Shown here in pieces: positions 1 to 11,880 of a stretch of 64,000 nucleotides of DNA. Position numbers and translations under genes: made by a program. Position 1 is the first letter of the stretch; each line of letters begins with the position of its first letter. Origin of the DNA: Lingula anatina (lineage: Eukaryota > Brachiopoda > Lingulata > Lingulida > Lingulidae); assembly GCF_001039355.2 (NCBI RefSeq), contig NW_019775500.1, positions 109,559-173,558 of the forward strand, read 5' to 3'. Under the pieces are notes generated by a model, which saw only the letters and a list, made by a program, of their open reading frames with translations, searched no databases and was not told the DNA's origin.

Positions 1-494
1 TTGGGCAAAGGACAAAAATAGCCTGCGTGTCGCACTAGTGCTCATTTAAATCAATGGGAAATGACTTTTTTAAATTGGTATTTGTCTTACATTGAAAATT
101 ATGCCATTTTTCAAACCACAACTAGATGAATTAAGATATTCACTTTAATGAGTTGACTTTAACATGTGTTCAACTGCTATTCATTGATATCGTGTTCAAA
201 CTTCCATCGCATCTTTCCATGCACAGTTCAAGTAATCCATATTCCTTCGACAAAGTTACGATTATTTTACGTGCATTGTATTTACTTGTTTTTCACTTGG
301 TTTATAATACATGATGCCGTAACCAATTTTCACCAACTTGCATTTAACACTAGCAATTACTGGAATAAGGGTTTTGCTATAAGGGTTTTACTTAGATAGC
401 AACGGAGTTTCAATTTTGTTTTTAATGTATTTACATAAAAACCAATTTAATTTTCTTTTAATTAAGAATTAATTTCAGTTTAAAAATTGCATAG

Positions 495-2205
495 TTACCA
501 TTTGGAAGACTTGATGGAATATATGATTAACACGGTAGTTCCGAGGAGCAAGATGGCTAACAAAGTCACCAATACCATCAAACTCTTCCAGTCTTCTAGG
601 TAGATATCTACAAGGGGAAGATCACCAAATGTAGGTAAAAAAGTTTGAAATAAAATTTCATGTTATTATAAATGTCGATAATACGCAATGCACATCAAAA
701 AGACCTCTTGCTCTAGTGTGATCTAATTTTCGGTTTGACTCGACATTAGACATACACCTTTGAATTATCCTCAAATCATATCATCATGCCTTCTCTTCTT
801 ATTATTCAGAACCCGTGTTATGCAAGAAAATAATATTTAAATGCAATAAAGAGCTTCTTACTCACCTGCAAAACTGGGAATACAGAACTCGCAAGATTTT
901 GGGCAAAACTCAAGCATAAACCGTAACTTGGCTTGGCAGTCTCCACTCGAAGTCCATGTGGGGCACATGTGAAGAAAAAAATCCCTACAATCACCTGAAA
1001 AAAAAAGAGCAGATATTTGGAAGTGCTCAATAAAGGCAAACAAATGTTCAAGATCTAAACTGGCGTCTCTGTGCGACTGCATTATTGTATCTACCGACCA
1101 CTGGCGAATGTACTCTCTACCACATGTACCGTGGGCCATCTGAGTGAGGCCGTTATTGTTCTTTAAACGAAGAAGAGATGATCCACATCATTTTAAGCAT
1201 TATTACACGTACATTTTTGTTTTAATTTCGTTGATATTATTACCACTCTTTTTATTTCCCCGACATTTGTTTTTAAAAAGGGGACCGCGATCACAGTATG
1301 CAACCACCATCACATCAAGTCAGCATAAAAGCCTTCCTTTCACACAAACTCAGTGCATTTAAAAGCAATTTTTTTAATCGTGCTTTCATTTCGATGAGAT
1401 GCAATCTATCCGGGCTGAGCGCTATAAGTAGCTATCCATATACAAGCTGCAGCATGTTCAGGAAATGTAATTTTCTCCTAAATTAATGACGTTACAAACG
1501 CGGCTGCAAGCAAGTACAATGTTCATGAAAATTGTTTAGCTTGCAGAGGGGGTGGGGGGTGGGGGGGGGGGTCGGAGTGCGAAAGAACCCCCTTTTTTGC
1601 TGGGAAAAGGTCCCCTCTCGGTAAAATTTTATCTACGTTCACGTGGGTTTCATAGTAAAAGGTCCACTTTTTCAGAAAAAGAACATTTCTTTTAAAATCG
1701 CTGGCAATGGGCCTGGTTTGATGCGTGATAAAATATAAATGTATACATAGTACAGGGGCGGGTCCAGAATTATTTGAAGGGGGTCCGTGGATGCCAAGGC
1801 GACCCCCGGCCCCCTGACCCCCCTCTAAATCTGCCACTGTAGTACAGCTTACAATGAATGACAGTTTTGTATATAACAAAAAAAAAATACATTCACGAAG
1901 TGAGTTTAAGCTACACAGCATTATTTGACATGCATACATGTAGTTGATGTTGGAATATTACCACGATAACCACTTTTTTTAAATACAGTTTCAATGATGT
2001 GCTAAATGATTTATACTAGCTGTATATCTTCATGCACTGATTCATATTGACATGAATATCCCAAGGTATTAAAAACAATTAAAACCAAGCGACGGTGAAA
2101 ACCTCTCACCTGTAAAAACTGGTCTCTGTAATGTAACTGCTTGTATGGAGGACGACATATTTGCGACATTTTGGGGGGCATGCGAACTCATCTCTGAGAC
2201 AGCTT
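495..2205 (-). CDS. ShKT-domain protein with C-terminal membrane anchor (3' part; 5' end not found)
   Basis: Three exons join in phase. Exon 2205-2110 is a linker without a recognisable domain. Exon 994-866 encodes a six-cysteine ShKT domain (GDCRDFF, a Trp, GDC, then an FC-PKSC-EFC ending). Exon 607-495 encodes a hydrophobic stretch (LMVLVTLLAILLLGTTVLII) followed by a short basic tail and a TAA stop. ShKT domains occur in secreted and membrane proteins and in channel-blocking peptides; the domain alone does not indicate a toxin. The membrane segment suggests the ShKT domain is displayed outside the cell with about eight residues inside. The linker exon is open in two frames; I chose the one whose phase matches the ShKT exon. 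A small candidate exon at 3127-3094 also fits the phase but is weak. No signal peptide or start was found, so the N-terminal part is missing. Confident for the last two exons, less so upstream. Confidence 0.7.
1753..1839. mobile_element. Short MITE with CAGGGGCGGGTCCAG / CTAAATCTGCCACTG ends
   Basis: An 87-bp copy with a perfect 5-bp flanking duplication (TAGTA on both sides). It sits just next to a decayed relative of the 41837-42003 element (about 1540-1740), within the ShKT gene intron. Confidence 0.85.
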
Positions 2206-4488
2206 CTAAATAATAAAATGATCAAAAATGAAAAAAATATTTATTCTTCATGAATGTTGCCTGATCAATGAGCTACATACACATGATTATAAAGGTTTAT
2301 TCAGCTGTTGTATATTTATTATAAAATACGTATAAATCGGAAATAATGTCACCATCTCAGGTTCAATAAAAGGTGAAAAGGTAAAAACTGGCTAGAAATG
2401 TAAAAACAAATTGAAGGTCTTCGATTTAAATAATATGTTCTACTGTTGAAAAGAGATGTGACAGTTGGATAAAAGCTTTTTAAAAATCGTTTTCTTCCTC
2501 TAAAAATTCAAAGTCTAATGTTGCTTGGAAGAGTTTTAAAAACTCCATAAGCTGAGTGATTATATCAATCATTATCCTTTGGGTTTTGGAAGCAATTTTT
2601 TTTCATATACATCCTTCTCTGAGAGAGAATACCCAACCCTAATGCACGTATCAATATATAAGTCTGCATAATTTTCAATGTCTCCCTCTCTGGCAGGCTA
2701 ATACCGTATTCCTACTGTGAATGTTAAAATGTCTATAAGATTAAATACCTTCATTTCATTTCCAGTATAATCTTTCAGTTTTCTTTAAAAGTAACACTCT
2801 CTGCCTAGCTTATTGGTCAGATAACGTTGGACAAGGCACGTGCCTCACAGGGAACTTCTTTGAAAGTGGTACACCCCCCCCCCCAAAAAAAAAGGGGGGG
2901 CGCGTGCAGGAAGATGCCCTAATGCAATAAAGGTAGACCCCGTGTTCTGCACAGATCAAACCCATTGCAAAAGGACTACATGTGCCTTAGACCCAAGTGT
3001 ACAACTTATTATGTATGATGGGTTCAAGGTTTACACAAAGCATACAATGATTATATGAATAAGCAACAATATTACAGATAAGTCTATATTTACCTTTTAC
3101 ATGGACCAGCATCACTTTGCTATGTTTCTAGCACGGGGATATAAGCTGGTTAGACCATGTGTTAACCAAAGCTGCACCAGCATTAAACAACAGCCTATCT
3201 GTACATCCACGGAAACTCCGTAGCAAGAACTCAATAACAAGATGCTCTCTGTTTTACAACAAGGAATTCAAAATATAGATGAGTTGAATATCACCTTGTG
3301 GAACGTGTATCTCTTTCTCCTCAGTTAATTCCTCAGTCTAATAGCCTGCATATTATACATAATGTATAGTGCCAGTCTCATTTCGGTGTACTATTAAACC
3401 TGTTGGTTTTCTCTGCTTTTCGTGCGCTGCATAAAATTTGTGTCACCCAAAGATCAGCATGATACTTGGGGGCCGTACATCTATTTATCTGTCATGGATT
3501 GAACAAAGTATTGCGGGTCACGCTATCATTGTGGCCCCGTCATTTGACCCATATTTAAGGGCCAATATAACCTAATGACAAGTGAATCGAAGTATATAGG
3601 CCTATCGCTTTTAATTTGCCCGCGTTAACGTTAAAACAAACGTCAGAAATCAGACGATTTTGAAAATTTTAAACCTCTCCTGGGTTGCCTTCAGTCGCTT
3701 CAACTCCAGCGTCATCAAGAAGACGCCCGATAAGACGCTTTAGTGTAACTCTGGTTAGCCTTAACCCACTTCTAGTCACTGATAATTTACGACTAATGGA
3801 TTTAGTATTAAAAATGACATTTTATGAAAGCCCAAGTAAGTGAAACCTTGTGAAGCGACTATTTGTGTGAATGTCTAAAACGCACACGAATATAGGCCTA
3901 TTCGGTACCTGAACATGAACAAAAAAAAACAAAACATCAAGGATCTAAAATGGACCGTTTGTGGATCTTGTAATGTATTCAATGTTTTTCAAAATGTGTT
4001 CTCGGGGTAGCTAAAAGGATGCCGATATCATTTATTTTGAATAAAATTAGGGTGTTCTCCCACTCATGTACTCAGAACTCAGCGTTAACTTACCACGGGA
4101 CTTTATTTGCATAACATCACAAACATTAATCCAGGATAACAGGAAAGTATTTATGTGATTTTAAAAATAAACAAGAGATTTAAAGCATAAGAGACAATGT
4201 CCTCTAATATAAACAATTTTTACAATTAAAATCCGAAAAGAATACCCTTTCGCTAAGCGAGACAAAGTGCATAATAAATAATTAATTATTTACAATTCAA
4301 TATATATATGTACACAAAAAAAAAGGTCCAGCTGCCCAATGAGTTTTTCACCCTCCATATGTCACTGTCACATCATTAATACTCAGAAATCACACTTTGT
4401 GCTGGGGCGTTATGATTAAAATGATGCATGGTGAGAACTTGTGCTAAACGACGAAGTTTCATTGAGATAAAACCTCCGTGGACATCAT
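2206..4488. other. No firm gene; possible 5' exons of the ShKT gene and 3' UTR of the SUEL gene
   Basis: This gap separates two minus-strand genes. The only coding hint is the short candidate exon at 3127-3094 (acceptor and donor present, phase compatible with 2205-2110). A homopolymer cluster of C, then A, then G runs lies around 2873-2900. The 3' UTR of the SUEL gene should fall just below 4489. Nothing else is supported. Confidence 0.4.
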
Positions 4489-7400
4489 TTACGAGGAACT
4501 ATTATCCTGGTCACTGTGTGGATCCTGCACACTGTAGGAATGGTTTTTATTTTGATTGTCATAGTTCTGTAAGAGTTCCGTAGACGTGTCTTCCACGGAG
4601 ACCCCATTCGTCGTGGTTTCACTCTCTGTGTAGCAGACCGTATCTCTGTATTCTTCTGCAGCCCCTCTATTTCTACGTTCCAGTGACGTGTCCCGCGCGT
4701 CTCGTGAATGTGACACCGCTTGTGTCACGTCCTCGCCAACATTGTCCAAAGGGGAATCTGAGATTGTCACAGCTACGTCATTACTGACGTCTAGTCCTGA
4801 ATCTTTATTACATACAAAGTTTTCAAATGCTTGTGAATCCCCGTCTGGACCGTATCGGGTCTGTAATTCGGGTCTCTCCGGCGATGAGCCATTGGAAGAC
4901 ACTGGAGAGCCGTTAGGTTTGAGGAGATTCGACTTCGTGTCCTGCAGTTGCCTGGAAAAATTCAAAACGTTTTCACTGATATGTAGATTACTTAGGTAAA
5001 TTGTGAGATGCAATATTGTCTATATTGAAATCTTCATGAATGCAATAAGACAAAAGATGAAAAATAACGAACAATTTATGCTAATTTTTACAACTCCTTT
5101 CCACAGTGCAGAATAACTTAACGTGGATAACTCACCTCTTCCTTATGCAGACGACAACTACTGCAATTGCCAATAACACTGCTACTATACCAGCTCCAAC
5201 ACAGGCCCATAGCAAAATGTCTGTAATTATAACGAAAAAATATAAGTAAACGGCACCAAATATCTATTTCACAATATTGAAAATTAACTAATTTTTAATA
5301 CCGCGCAAAAACTGAAAATGTGGGATAGTTCCGTGTTGACCAACAACTCAACGCGTGCAGGTTCACTTTTTATATATTTTGTATTTTGGTGGCCTCTGGA
5401 CAGTTATACAGCCTTTAAGGGCGGGCTGTAGCGTGACATGTTTAAATGAGATCAGTTCATAGTAGGCCTATATAGCTTTAGTCTTTCCCTCTCTCATTTT
5501 CTCACTTCCTCCGAGGGGAGGGATGGTTTTCTTGCATCTTTACATTAAGCAATACTACTATTTTATTATCCATATTGTAGTTAGACAGATAGTTGCAGAG
5601 ACTATGAAACCAAACATTTATTGCAATATTATCATTATTATTTATAACATACCATCTGGGGTGTTAGTGGCTTTAGACTGAGCCTCGTTGCCGTTCCACG
5701 TTTTCCAGTACCTTTTCACAGTGGAGGTGTCTATGGCGGGAGACGAGGGCGGAGGCGCTGTGGTGGTGCTGACGGGAATATTGATGGACAGAGTCCTTGT
5801 CAGCACGTCAGGGTGGCTACTAGGACTGTCACCAGGACAGGTAACATGCTCTGGAAGGGAAAAGACAAATGTTAGCAGCAGTGATAACATAAGGCTTTCC
5901 AATGTATTTAATATTGTTCATCATTTTATCAAAAAATAATAATAATAAATAAATAAATAAATAAATAAATAAAATAACGCAAATAACATGAACAGTAAAC
6001 TACTGCAGTCATCTGAGCCCGAGCGTATTGCTTTATGCTTCTAATATTTTTTCACCACCCCATCTTTCTTCATATCCTGGATCAAACAGTGCAAAATGGA
6101 AACAAGAACCTTGTGATTTAGAGAGGAAAAAATATTTACAATAAATAAATAAATAAATAATTCGCCATAAAAATAAAAAAATTTAAAGTACCCCCGCTCG
6201 TTCAATAAATAATTTAATTAATTAATACAATAAATAATTTAATTAATTAATACGTACCTCTCACGCACTCGTATACTATCCTAAGAAAGCTCTTTTGTCC
6301 CCCACAACTGGTGAGGTAAGACTGGCGTCCCGTCACGGTGCACGAGTTTTGGTTACAGCAGTGGTCAGCGTCCGTGGTCTGGACGGTGCAGTCCCCCTCC
6401 AGGAAGTAACAGGCGTCCCAGGGGTTCACCCCGTAAATTGCATCGAGCACGCGGATTCTCTGACCCTCGGGGCAGTGGATATCTGTCTGCTGTGGAACGC
6501 TGTCTCCTTCCTTAAAGCACACGTAGCTAGTCTGGCTTGCTGGAACAAATTACATACAAAATGACTGGCGGTTGTTTATGCAGACAACATAAGTATCTAA
6601 TTCAAACGGGGGACACAGCAGTTCACCATAAGAATAAAAAATTGTTAAGTGAGAAAATTAGAGCCCTGAGGGACTTGAATTGTCACAGTGAGCGCTCGTA
6701 CTACTTTGTATTTTTTTTTTTTTTTTTGACTTTGTAATTTTTTTGACCGTGAGAAACTACAAAAATAAGAAACTGGAAAAAAAAATCAAGCCCTCGTGGA
6801 ATATTTTATTTTCTGTTATCTTTGAGGCATACTAGTGATACGGATAGGCGGATTATGCCTTATCATGTTACTGCTAATCTGTAAAATACGGCTTTTACAA
6901 ATGCTAGTGTGGAAAATCTTATAACATCAATAAAAAGGTGTCAAAATAATGTGATCTATTACTGTTTGATGAAGACATTTCCCTATATCGACAGGTGTAG
7001 TGAGATGGTCGTCCTACCTCTCTATCGCATTAAGCACAGCACGGTGCACCTGTCTATACAAAAACCGATACGCATAATTACTATAATGCTGAGCTACCGA
7101 AGACTTTATCTACCACCTGTACAGCGGCCCTGCATCTGCGCGCGCTTGCATTTAAACGGTGTTGTTTAATCAGGACGACGTTAAGCTAACAAACATTTTT
7201 CATAAATAGTGTGATCATAATACTAATATCTGTAACGTATTTATGCAGGCATTCATAAGACAAGCCGCATGCACTATTCATATTTGTCACGCATTTATTC
7301 CTAGACCGATTATATAATTACACATGATTCGAGTCTCATTCTCTCGGTTTAACGCTGTTATGCAGCATATTAGTCATTCCGTGATGAGCTTTCATGACTT

Positions 7401-8248
7401 GCAAGTCTTACAAAAAATTGAGAATAAGGTCATTAAAAATGAAAATTAATGATAATGGCCACTCGTTCAAACTAAAAACCCCAGATGAAGTAGTTTCGAG
7501 TGTGGGCAGTTTTTCGCGTAACAAGTTTGTACAAAGTCACCTTTCAATCGGCGACCACGACTTGCATTTTTATAGAGTGCATAAAAAGCAGCCGGATCAT
7601 CACAGTCGTGGGAACGTAGTGTGATAAACAGTTGAAAGCCAAAGGTCGTAGCACATAGAAAAGCCTGCAGCGACAGTTACCCTGTGAACAATATTTTGCC
7701 TGAGAAAATGACAATGTAATTAAAACACGGACTGCTATTAATGCCGATGAATCATATTGTAGTGTTTAAGAAGCCTTGTTTAACACGTGAATTATATCAA
7801 AATTTTACAAAGATGAATATGATCCAGAATGTGTTTCCCGCTTACATTTTCTATCATAATGCTCGGTTATCTTTTATAATTGGATCCCATGATTTATAGG
7901 ACCTTTGTGTGAGTTTTCGTGCCACGTTCATTCTCGCCAGCTCAGCATGCAGTTCACTTGACTGTGTAACTTCAATGTTGAATCTGGTGAGTGCGAACTG
8001 AACTCCGCGGACCGGTGATTTAACCAGAGCACTCGGCGTGAAAGTGTTTCACATGTTTTTAAATGCTGTCACACAGTGGCGCACCTACTTATAGCAGGTT
8101 CCCACGCGATTTGATTTGGAGGAAAAATATTTCATAATTATCTGTTATCGTTATGTACAAAAACATGACATACTAAATCCTTACCTTCAATTCCTTTAGA
8201 AAATGTATACACGCAGAGAAATGACAAGAGCCTAAGCAAGAACTCCAT
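4489..8248 (-). CDS. Single-pass membrane protein with extracellular SUEL (rhamnose/galactose-binding lectin) domain
   Basis: Five phase-matched exons: 8248-8185, 6539-6258, 5850-5653, 5220-5136, 4951-4489 (363 residues). Exon 1 is a signal peptide starting MEFLLRLLSFLCVY. Exon 2 carries a SUEL-type lectin domain, about residues 28-113: an HCPEGQRIRVLDAIYG opening, several conserved cysteines and a FLRIVYEC end. Exon 3 is a Pro/Ser/Thr-rich stalk likely to be O-glycosylated. Exon 4 is a membrane helix (residues about 183-206) with a basic stop-transfer IRKR. Exon 5 is a 153-residue acidic, Ser/Thr-rich cytoplasmic tail. The tail has tyrosines in YDN, YSVQ and YTES contexts; YxN is the known Grb2-SH2 docking pattern, so signalling is possible but inferred. 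SUEL domains bind rhamnose or galactose in egg lectins and latrophilins. Partner and ligand are unknown. The start follows from the signal peptide and the phase-1 donor at 8185. Confidence 0.88.
5937..6257. repeat. AAAT/AATTAATT-rich simple repeats in intron 2 of the SUEL gene
   Basis: (AAAT)n runs at about 5940-5975 and 6139-6162. A unit of about 25 bp (ataaataatttaattaatta) is duplicated at 6204-6254 and abuts the splice donor of the lectin exon at 6257. It is intronic on the minus strand, and no coding signal is present. Confidence 0.8.
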
Positions 8249-9959
8249 GCTAATGTTATCTGTCTTTTTTAACACATAGTATTCCGGCAAATAACGTTAA
8301 TCTGGAGCTCAGTTAGGATTCCTTGTGCGTCGTTGACAAACTTCGAATTGCTAGTGGCGTTCTTGAAATGAACCGAAGCTGTATATGCTTATAATCCAGG
8401 CTTCAGCCGCGGGGCAGTTAAATTTATGATGTGAAAAATTGAGATGCCATGTTCCCATTGTTTCAACTAAACTTATAAACGTTCAGCAACGCGACACATA
8501 TTTTATAACGGCACTGGTGACACGAAGGCCTCTCCAAAATCACGTCAGCCGTCCCTCGACTGGATGAATTAAGATGCTTACAAAGAGTCCCCCGCTTTAA
8601 GATAACCGGCGGCAGCATCTGCTATGGTCACGTGACCTGCCGACACCTGCCACACTCTCAGTATTGACATCTGGTGTTCAGGTATAAAGTGAGGGGGGCA
8701 GATGCCGCGTGCCACACTCAGAAATACGATTAGGATATCGATTAGTAATTGAACAATGGTTCAAGGAAAACATCAAAAAGGCGGTGACGCGCAGTGGGTC
8801 TTTGAAGTGTCTTTGATAGTTCAAGGTAATTCAAAAATGAACCCTCAGATTTGTTTAATGAAAGAGAGGTTGCTTCAACTGTCCGCTGCCTCATACAAAT
8901 TGGCTGCCTTAATTAAAACGGATTAAAGGGACACAAAGATTGGGATGTATAAAAGAAAGTGGACTTTTAAGAACACGATAAAAAGGGAATAGGCTAGATG
9001 AAAGGCCGTGACAAACATCAAAGGAGACCGCTGACGCTTCATTTTAAAATCGCCGATTCTAAATTATAGAAAATGTTTCCTAGAAATACAAAAACTTGTA
9101 AGTCATGAAAGAAATTTATCCGTGAAATATTTACCACAAACTAATGAAATAAACCCTGATTAATATTTAAAGCAGATTGTATACCTTAATCCACGATCAA
9201 TATCGACACTATTGGTACTTGAATTAAGTAGGAGGGGACATCTGTTCCACCGCATGTTTTAGGGTAAAATTAGGACAATCAAAATAATGTCCTTGTCACA
9301 CTTATTCTGAGTCTAATGAGTGTCACGTACGTAGGCCTGATAATAAGTAGTAAATGTGCCTAATGATATAGATGCCTCATTTCTTATACATAGCACCAGT
9401 ATAAGCAGCATTCAAGTGTGTACAAGGACAATTAATTATCCGTAGTCACATTAATAATAAACCCCTCCTTTATCTTGCGTTGGATTAAGAGGTGGATTAC
9501 TTGGGGTATGTCAATATAAGAATGAAATCTCAATGAGAAGTGACATATGTGAACTACCCTAGCAGACACTGGCATTTCTATCGGTTTATACTCGTAGTTA
9601 CGTAAAAGATTCATCCTGCTGTCTTTGTAACTGGTGCCGTAGTGTTTATGCCGGTTGGTTACTTAATGATGGACATAAGATAAAAAAATAGATAAGATGA
9701 ATTAAAATATATTCTAGATAAAAAACGGCAACCTTGCAAAAATATAAATAAATAAATAAATAAATATAATACCCACTTACCCCACTCAAGCTCACAGAAT
9801 TTCTGTGAATGAGTAAATAAGTCCAGGGATGAAGATCCTCTGTTAGACATCGAAATATTGGGGTTACACTATTTCAGTATAATATTTAGCTCTTGACTGA
9901 AGAAAAAAATTATTTTATTCTTGCAACATATTTTAGAGCTCAATAAATAAATAAATAAA

Positions 9960-10054
<95 letters not shown>

Positions 10055-11880
10055 AAGCAAATTACGAGTTTGTTTTTTTAGACTGAGACGTTGGCACGCA
10101 CGTGCATTTGTACACAAATAACTGTATAGTTTGAAACAAGTAAAGGTTAGCTATGCCGAGCAGAAATACCCAGGTAGAGAATAATATTAACGAATACATC
10201 ACTGCCTTTTCAAAATTTTTTCAACACTTATCAACCTATAATGGCCAACGACGTCAACTTGTGAGACAAAATGAAGGAGGAAGGAACACAAATAACAAAT
10301 GCCTATTACTCTCACACCCGTCCTTTTCGTGTTTTAAAGGCGTGAATAAGAATGACATCTGGTTTGTTGTCCGCAGATTGAACCACAACAGGCCATTGTT
10401 CGTCTGCTAAACACCTCGCTGACTCTTTTCGACAAGAAGGAAGTAGGGCGCAAATACGACACTTCAAACTGAAATGCTATCTTAGTTTTGATAACAATTG
10501 GTGAAAAGGTACATAATTAATCAAGTTGGGCAGTTTCAATTATTTTAGTCTTGAATATAGGTAATGTCGAACCTTTTAAACACTTACGCAGTATTTTCTT
10601 GTCGCAAAAGCAAATGAAGTACTCCTTTGCGATACAACAGAGAACGGAGTCGTGGACTATTTTGATTTGTTGTGTGTTAACCGTCGGATATATCCTAATG
10701 GAAGGAGAAATCAAGACTGTGCATATTTCAGTCTGATAAAGGTGAGTTGGAGAACTCATAATATTTTCGATATAGACAAAAATATATCAGAGTTGAAAAT
10801 AATCACTAAGTTAAGTGTCTAAGTTATACTAGACAATACTAAGCCCTCGGCTTCGAAGGCCTTTCCAATCTCTTGCTCAGTGTGACTGCAACGCCTTCAT
10901 TTGCTCCATACTTTCCAAATTAAATGTCAGTCAGAGAAACTCTTCACATTGAGGCAACTTTAGAAGAGGTCTTACTTTGTCATATTATCCAACCAACGGT
11001 TAATACATGGAGCACAAAAAGGGTCCAAAAGACAAAATGAGATAAAGGTAACTGGTTTTTGTTCCCAAATCGATATTGCCTTGATACATCTTCATACACA
11101 AATTATGACGTGCTAACAAAGTGCAAAGACCTTGTTTCTCATACACGCCCAAACATAAAAAATTAGGACATGCCAAACTGAAATTTAAAAAGTGCTGATA
11201 CCAATCTGACTCTGTGACTGTGTACTACTGGCTTTACATGTGTTTGAAGTTAAAGTACATGTATCATAATAATCAGATACTGTTGTGAGCATACATGTAA
11301 GTGACATGTGTAAATTACTAAGTAACAGTGTCTTGTTTGAAAAATTCTTTGTTGTATGTACATCAGTTGTCAAAACAGGTAAGATAAAGTTAAATCAAAT
11401 TTGAGATCACATATTAGGCACAATTTGGCAAGAGCTACCACGGTATTATGGCACAAAGTTTCATGCATCAGCACTTCTATCTATGGTATCTGACATGCCC
11501 TATATGTGCTTATGCTTGAAAATCACAGCAAACTAGTAACCCAGCTGCACATTGGGAGCTCTCAAAGCTTACCACTCAGCTTCCAATTTGCATACTGCTG
11601 AAAAGCCAACTAGTTTTCCTACCAGCAGTGCTGTGAATAAGGGAAGATTCATCACTGGTTATGCTGCCATGAAATCATACATTTATTGAAGACTGCCATT
11701 AAAAGACTTTTAAGTGCAAAAAGTACTTCAGGGATTGTTTCCAGCCTGGATTCAAACCCTCAAATTATATTAGGTGGGCTGGGAAGTCTCCATTGTGTAG
11801 GATTCCAAGCAGTTATTTGTTTCCTGGTGCCAGTGGTGGGTAAATAAATTGCACTATTATGAACTTTTCTCAGGTGAATC
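8249..11880. other. Intergenic region between the divergent SUEL and YccV-like genes
   Basis: No exon with credible splice sites and protein similarity was seen on either strand. It should contain the promoters of both flanking genes, which are transcribed away from each other. The most notable structure is a long AAT/ATT hairpin repeat at about 9941-10055, described separately. Short open frames here look random. Confidence 0.5.
9941..10055. repeat. (AAT)n followed by (ATT)n: perfect hairpin-forming microsatellite
   Basis: An AAAT tract leads into about 13 AAT units, which switch directly into about 16 ATT units. The two halves are reverse complements, so the tract can fold on itself. The homo-isoleucine reading on the minus strand is a repeat artefact, not a gene. 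Confidence 0.95.

Noticed and set aside
858-1139. Frame upstream of the ShKT exon starting MAHGTCGREYIRQW
   Set aside because: It reads through the acceptor of the ShKT exon. As a separate exon (from the CAG at 1140) it has no donor that keeps phase with the neighbours.
2110-2205. Alternative cysteine-containing frame (SCLRDEFACPPKCRKYV) of the upstream ShKT-gene exon
   Set aside because: It looks attractive as a cysteine-rich segment, but splicing it to the ShKT exon gives an immediate stop. The other frame joins in phase.
9869-10117. Open frame with a long isoleucine run on the minus strand
   Set aside because: It is the translation of the AAT/ATT microsatellite, with no other coding signal.
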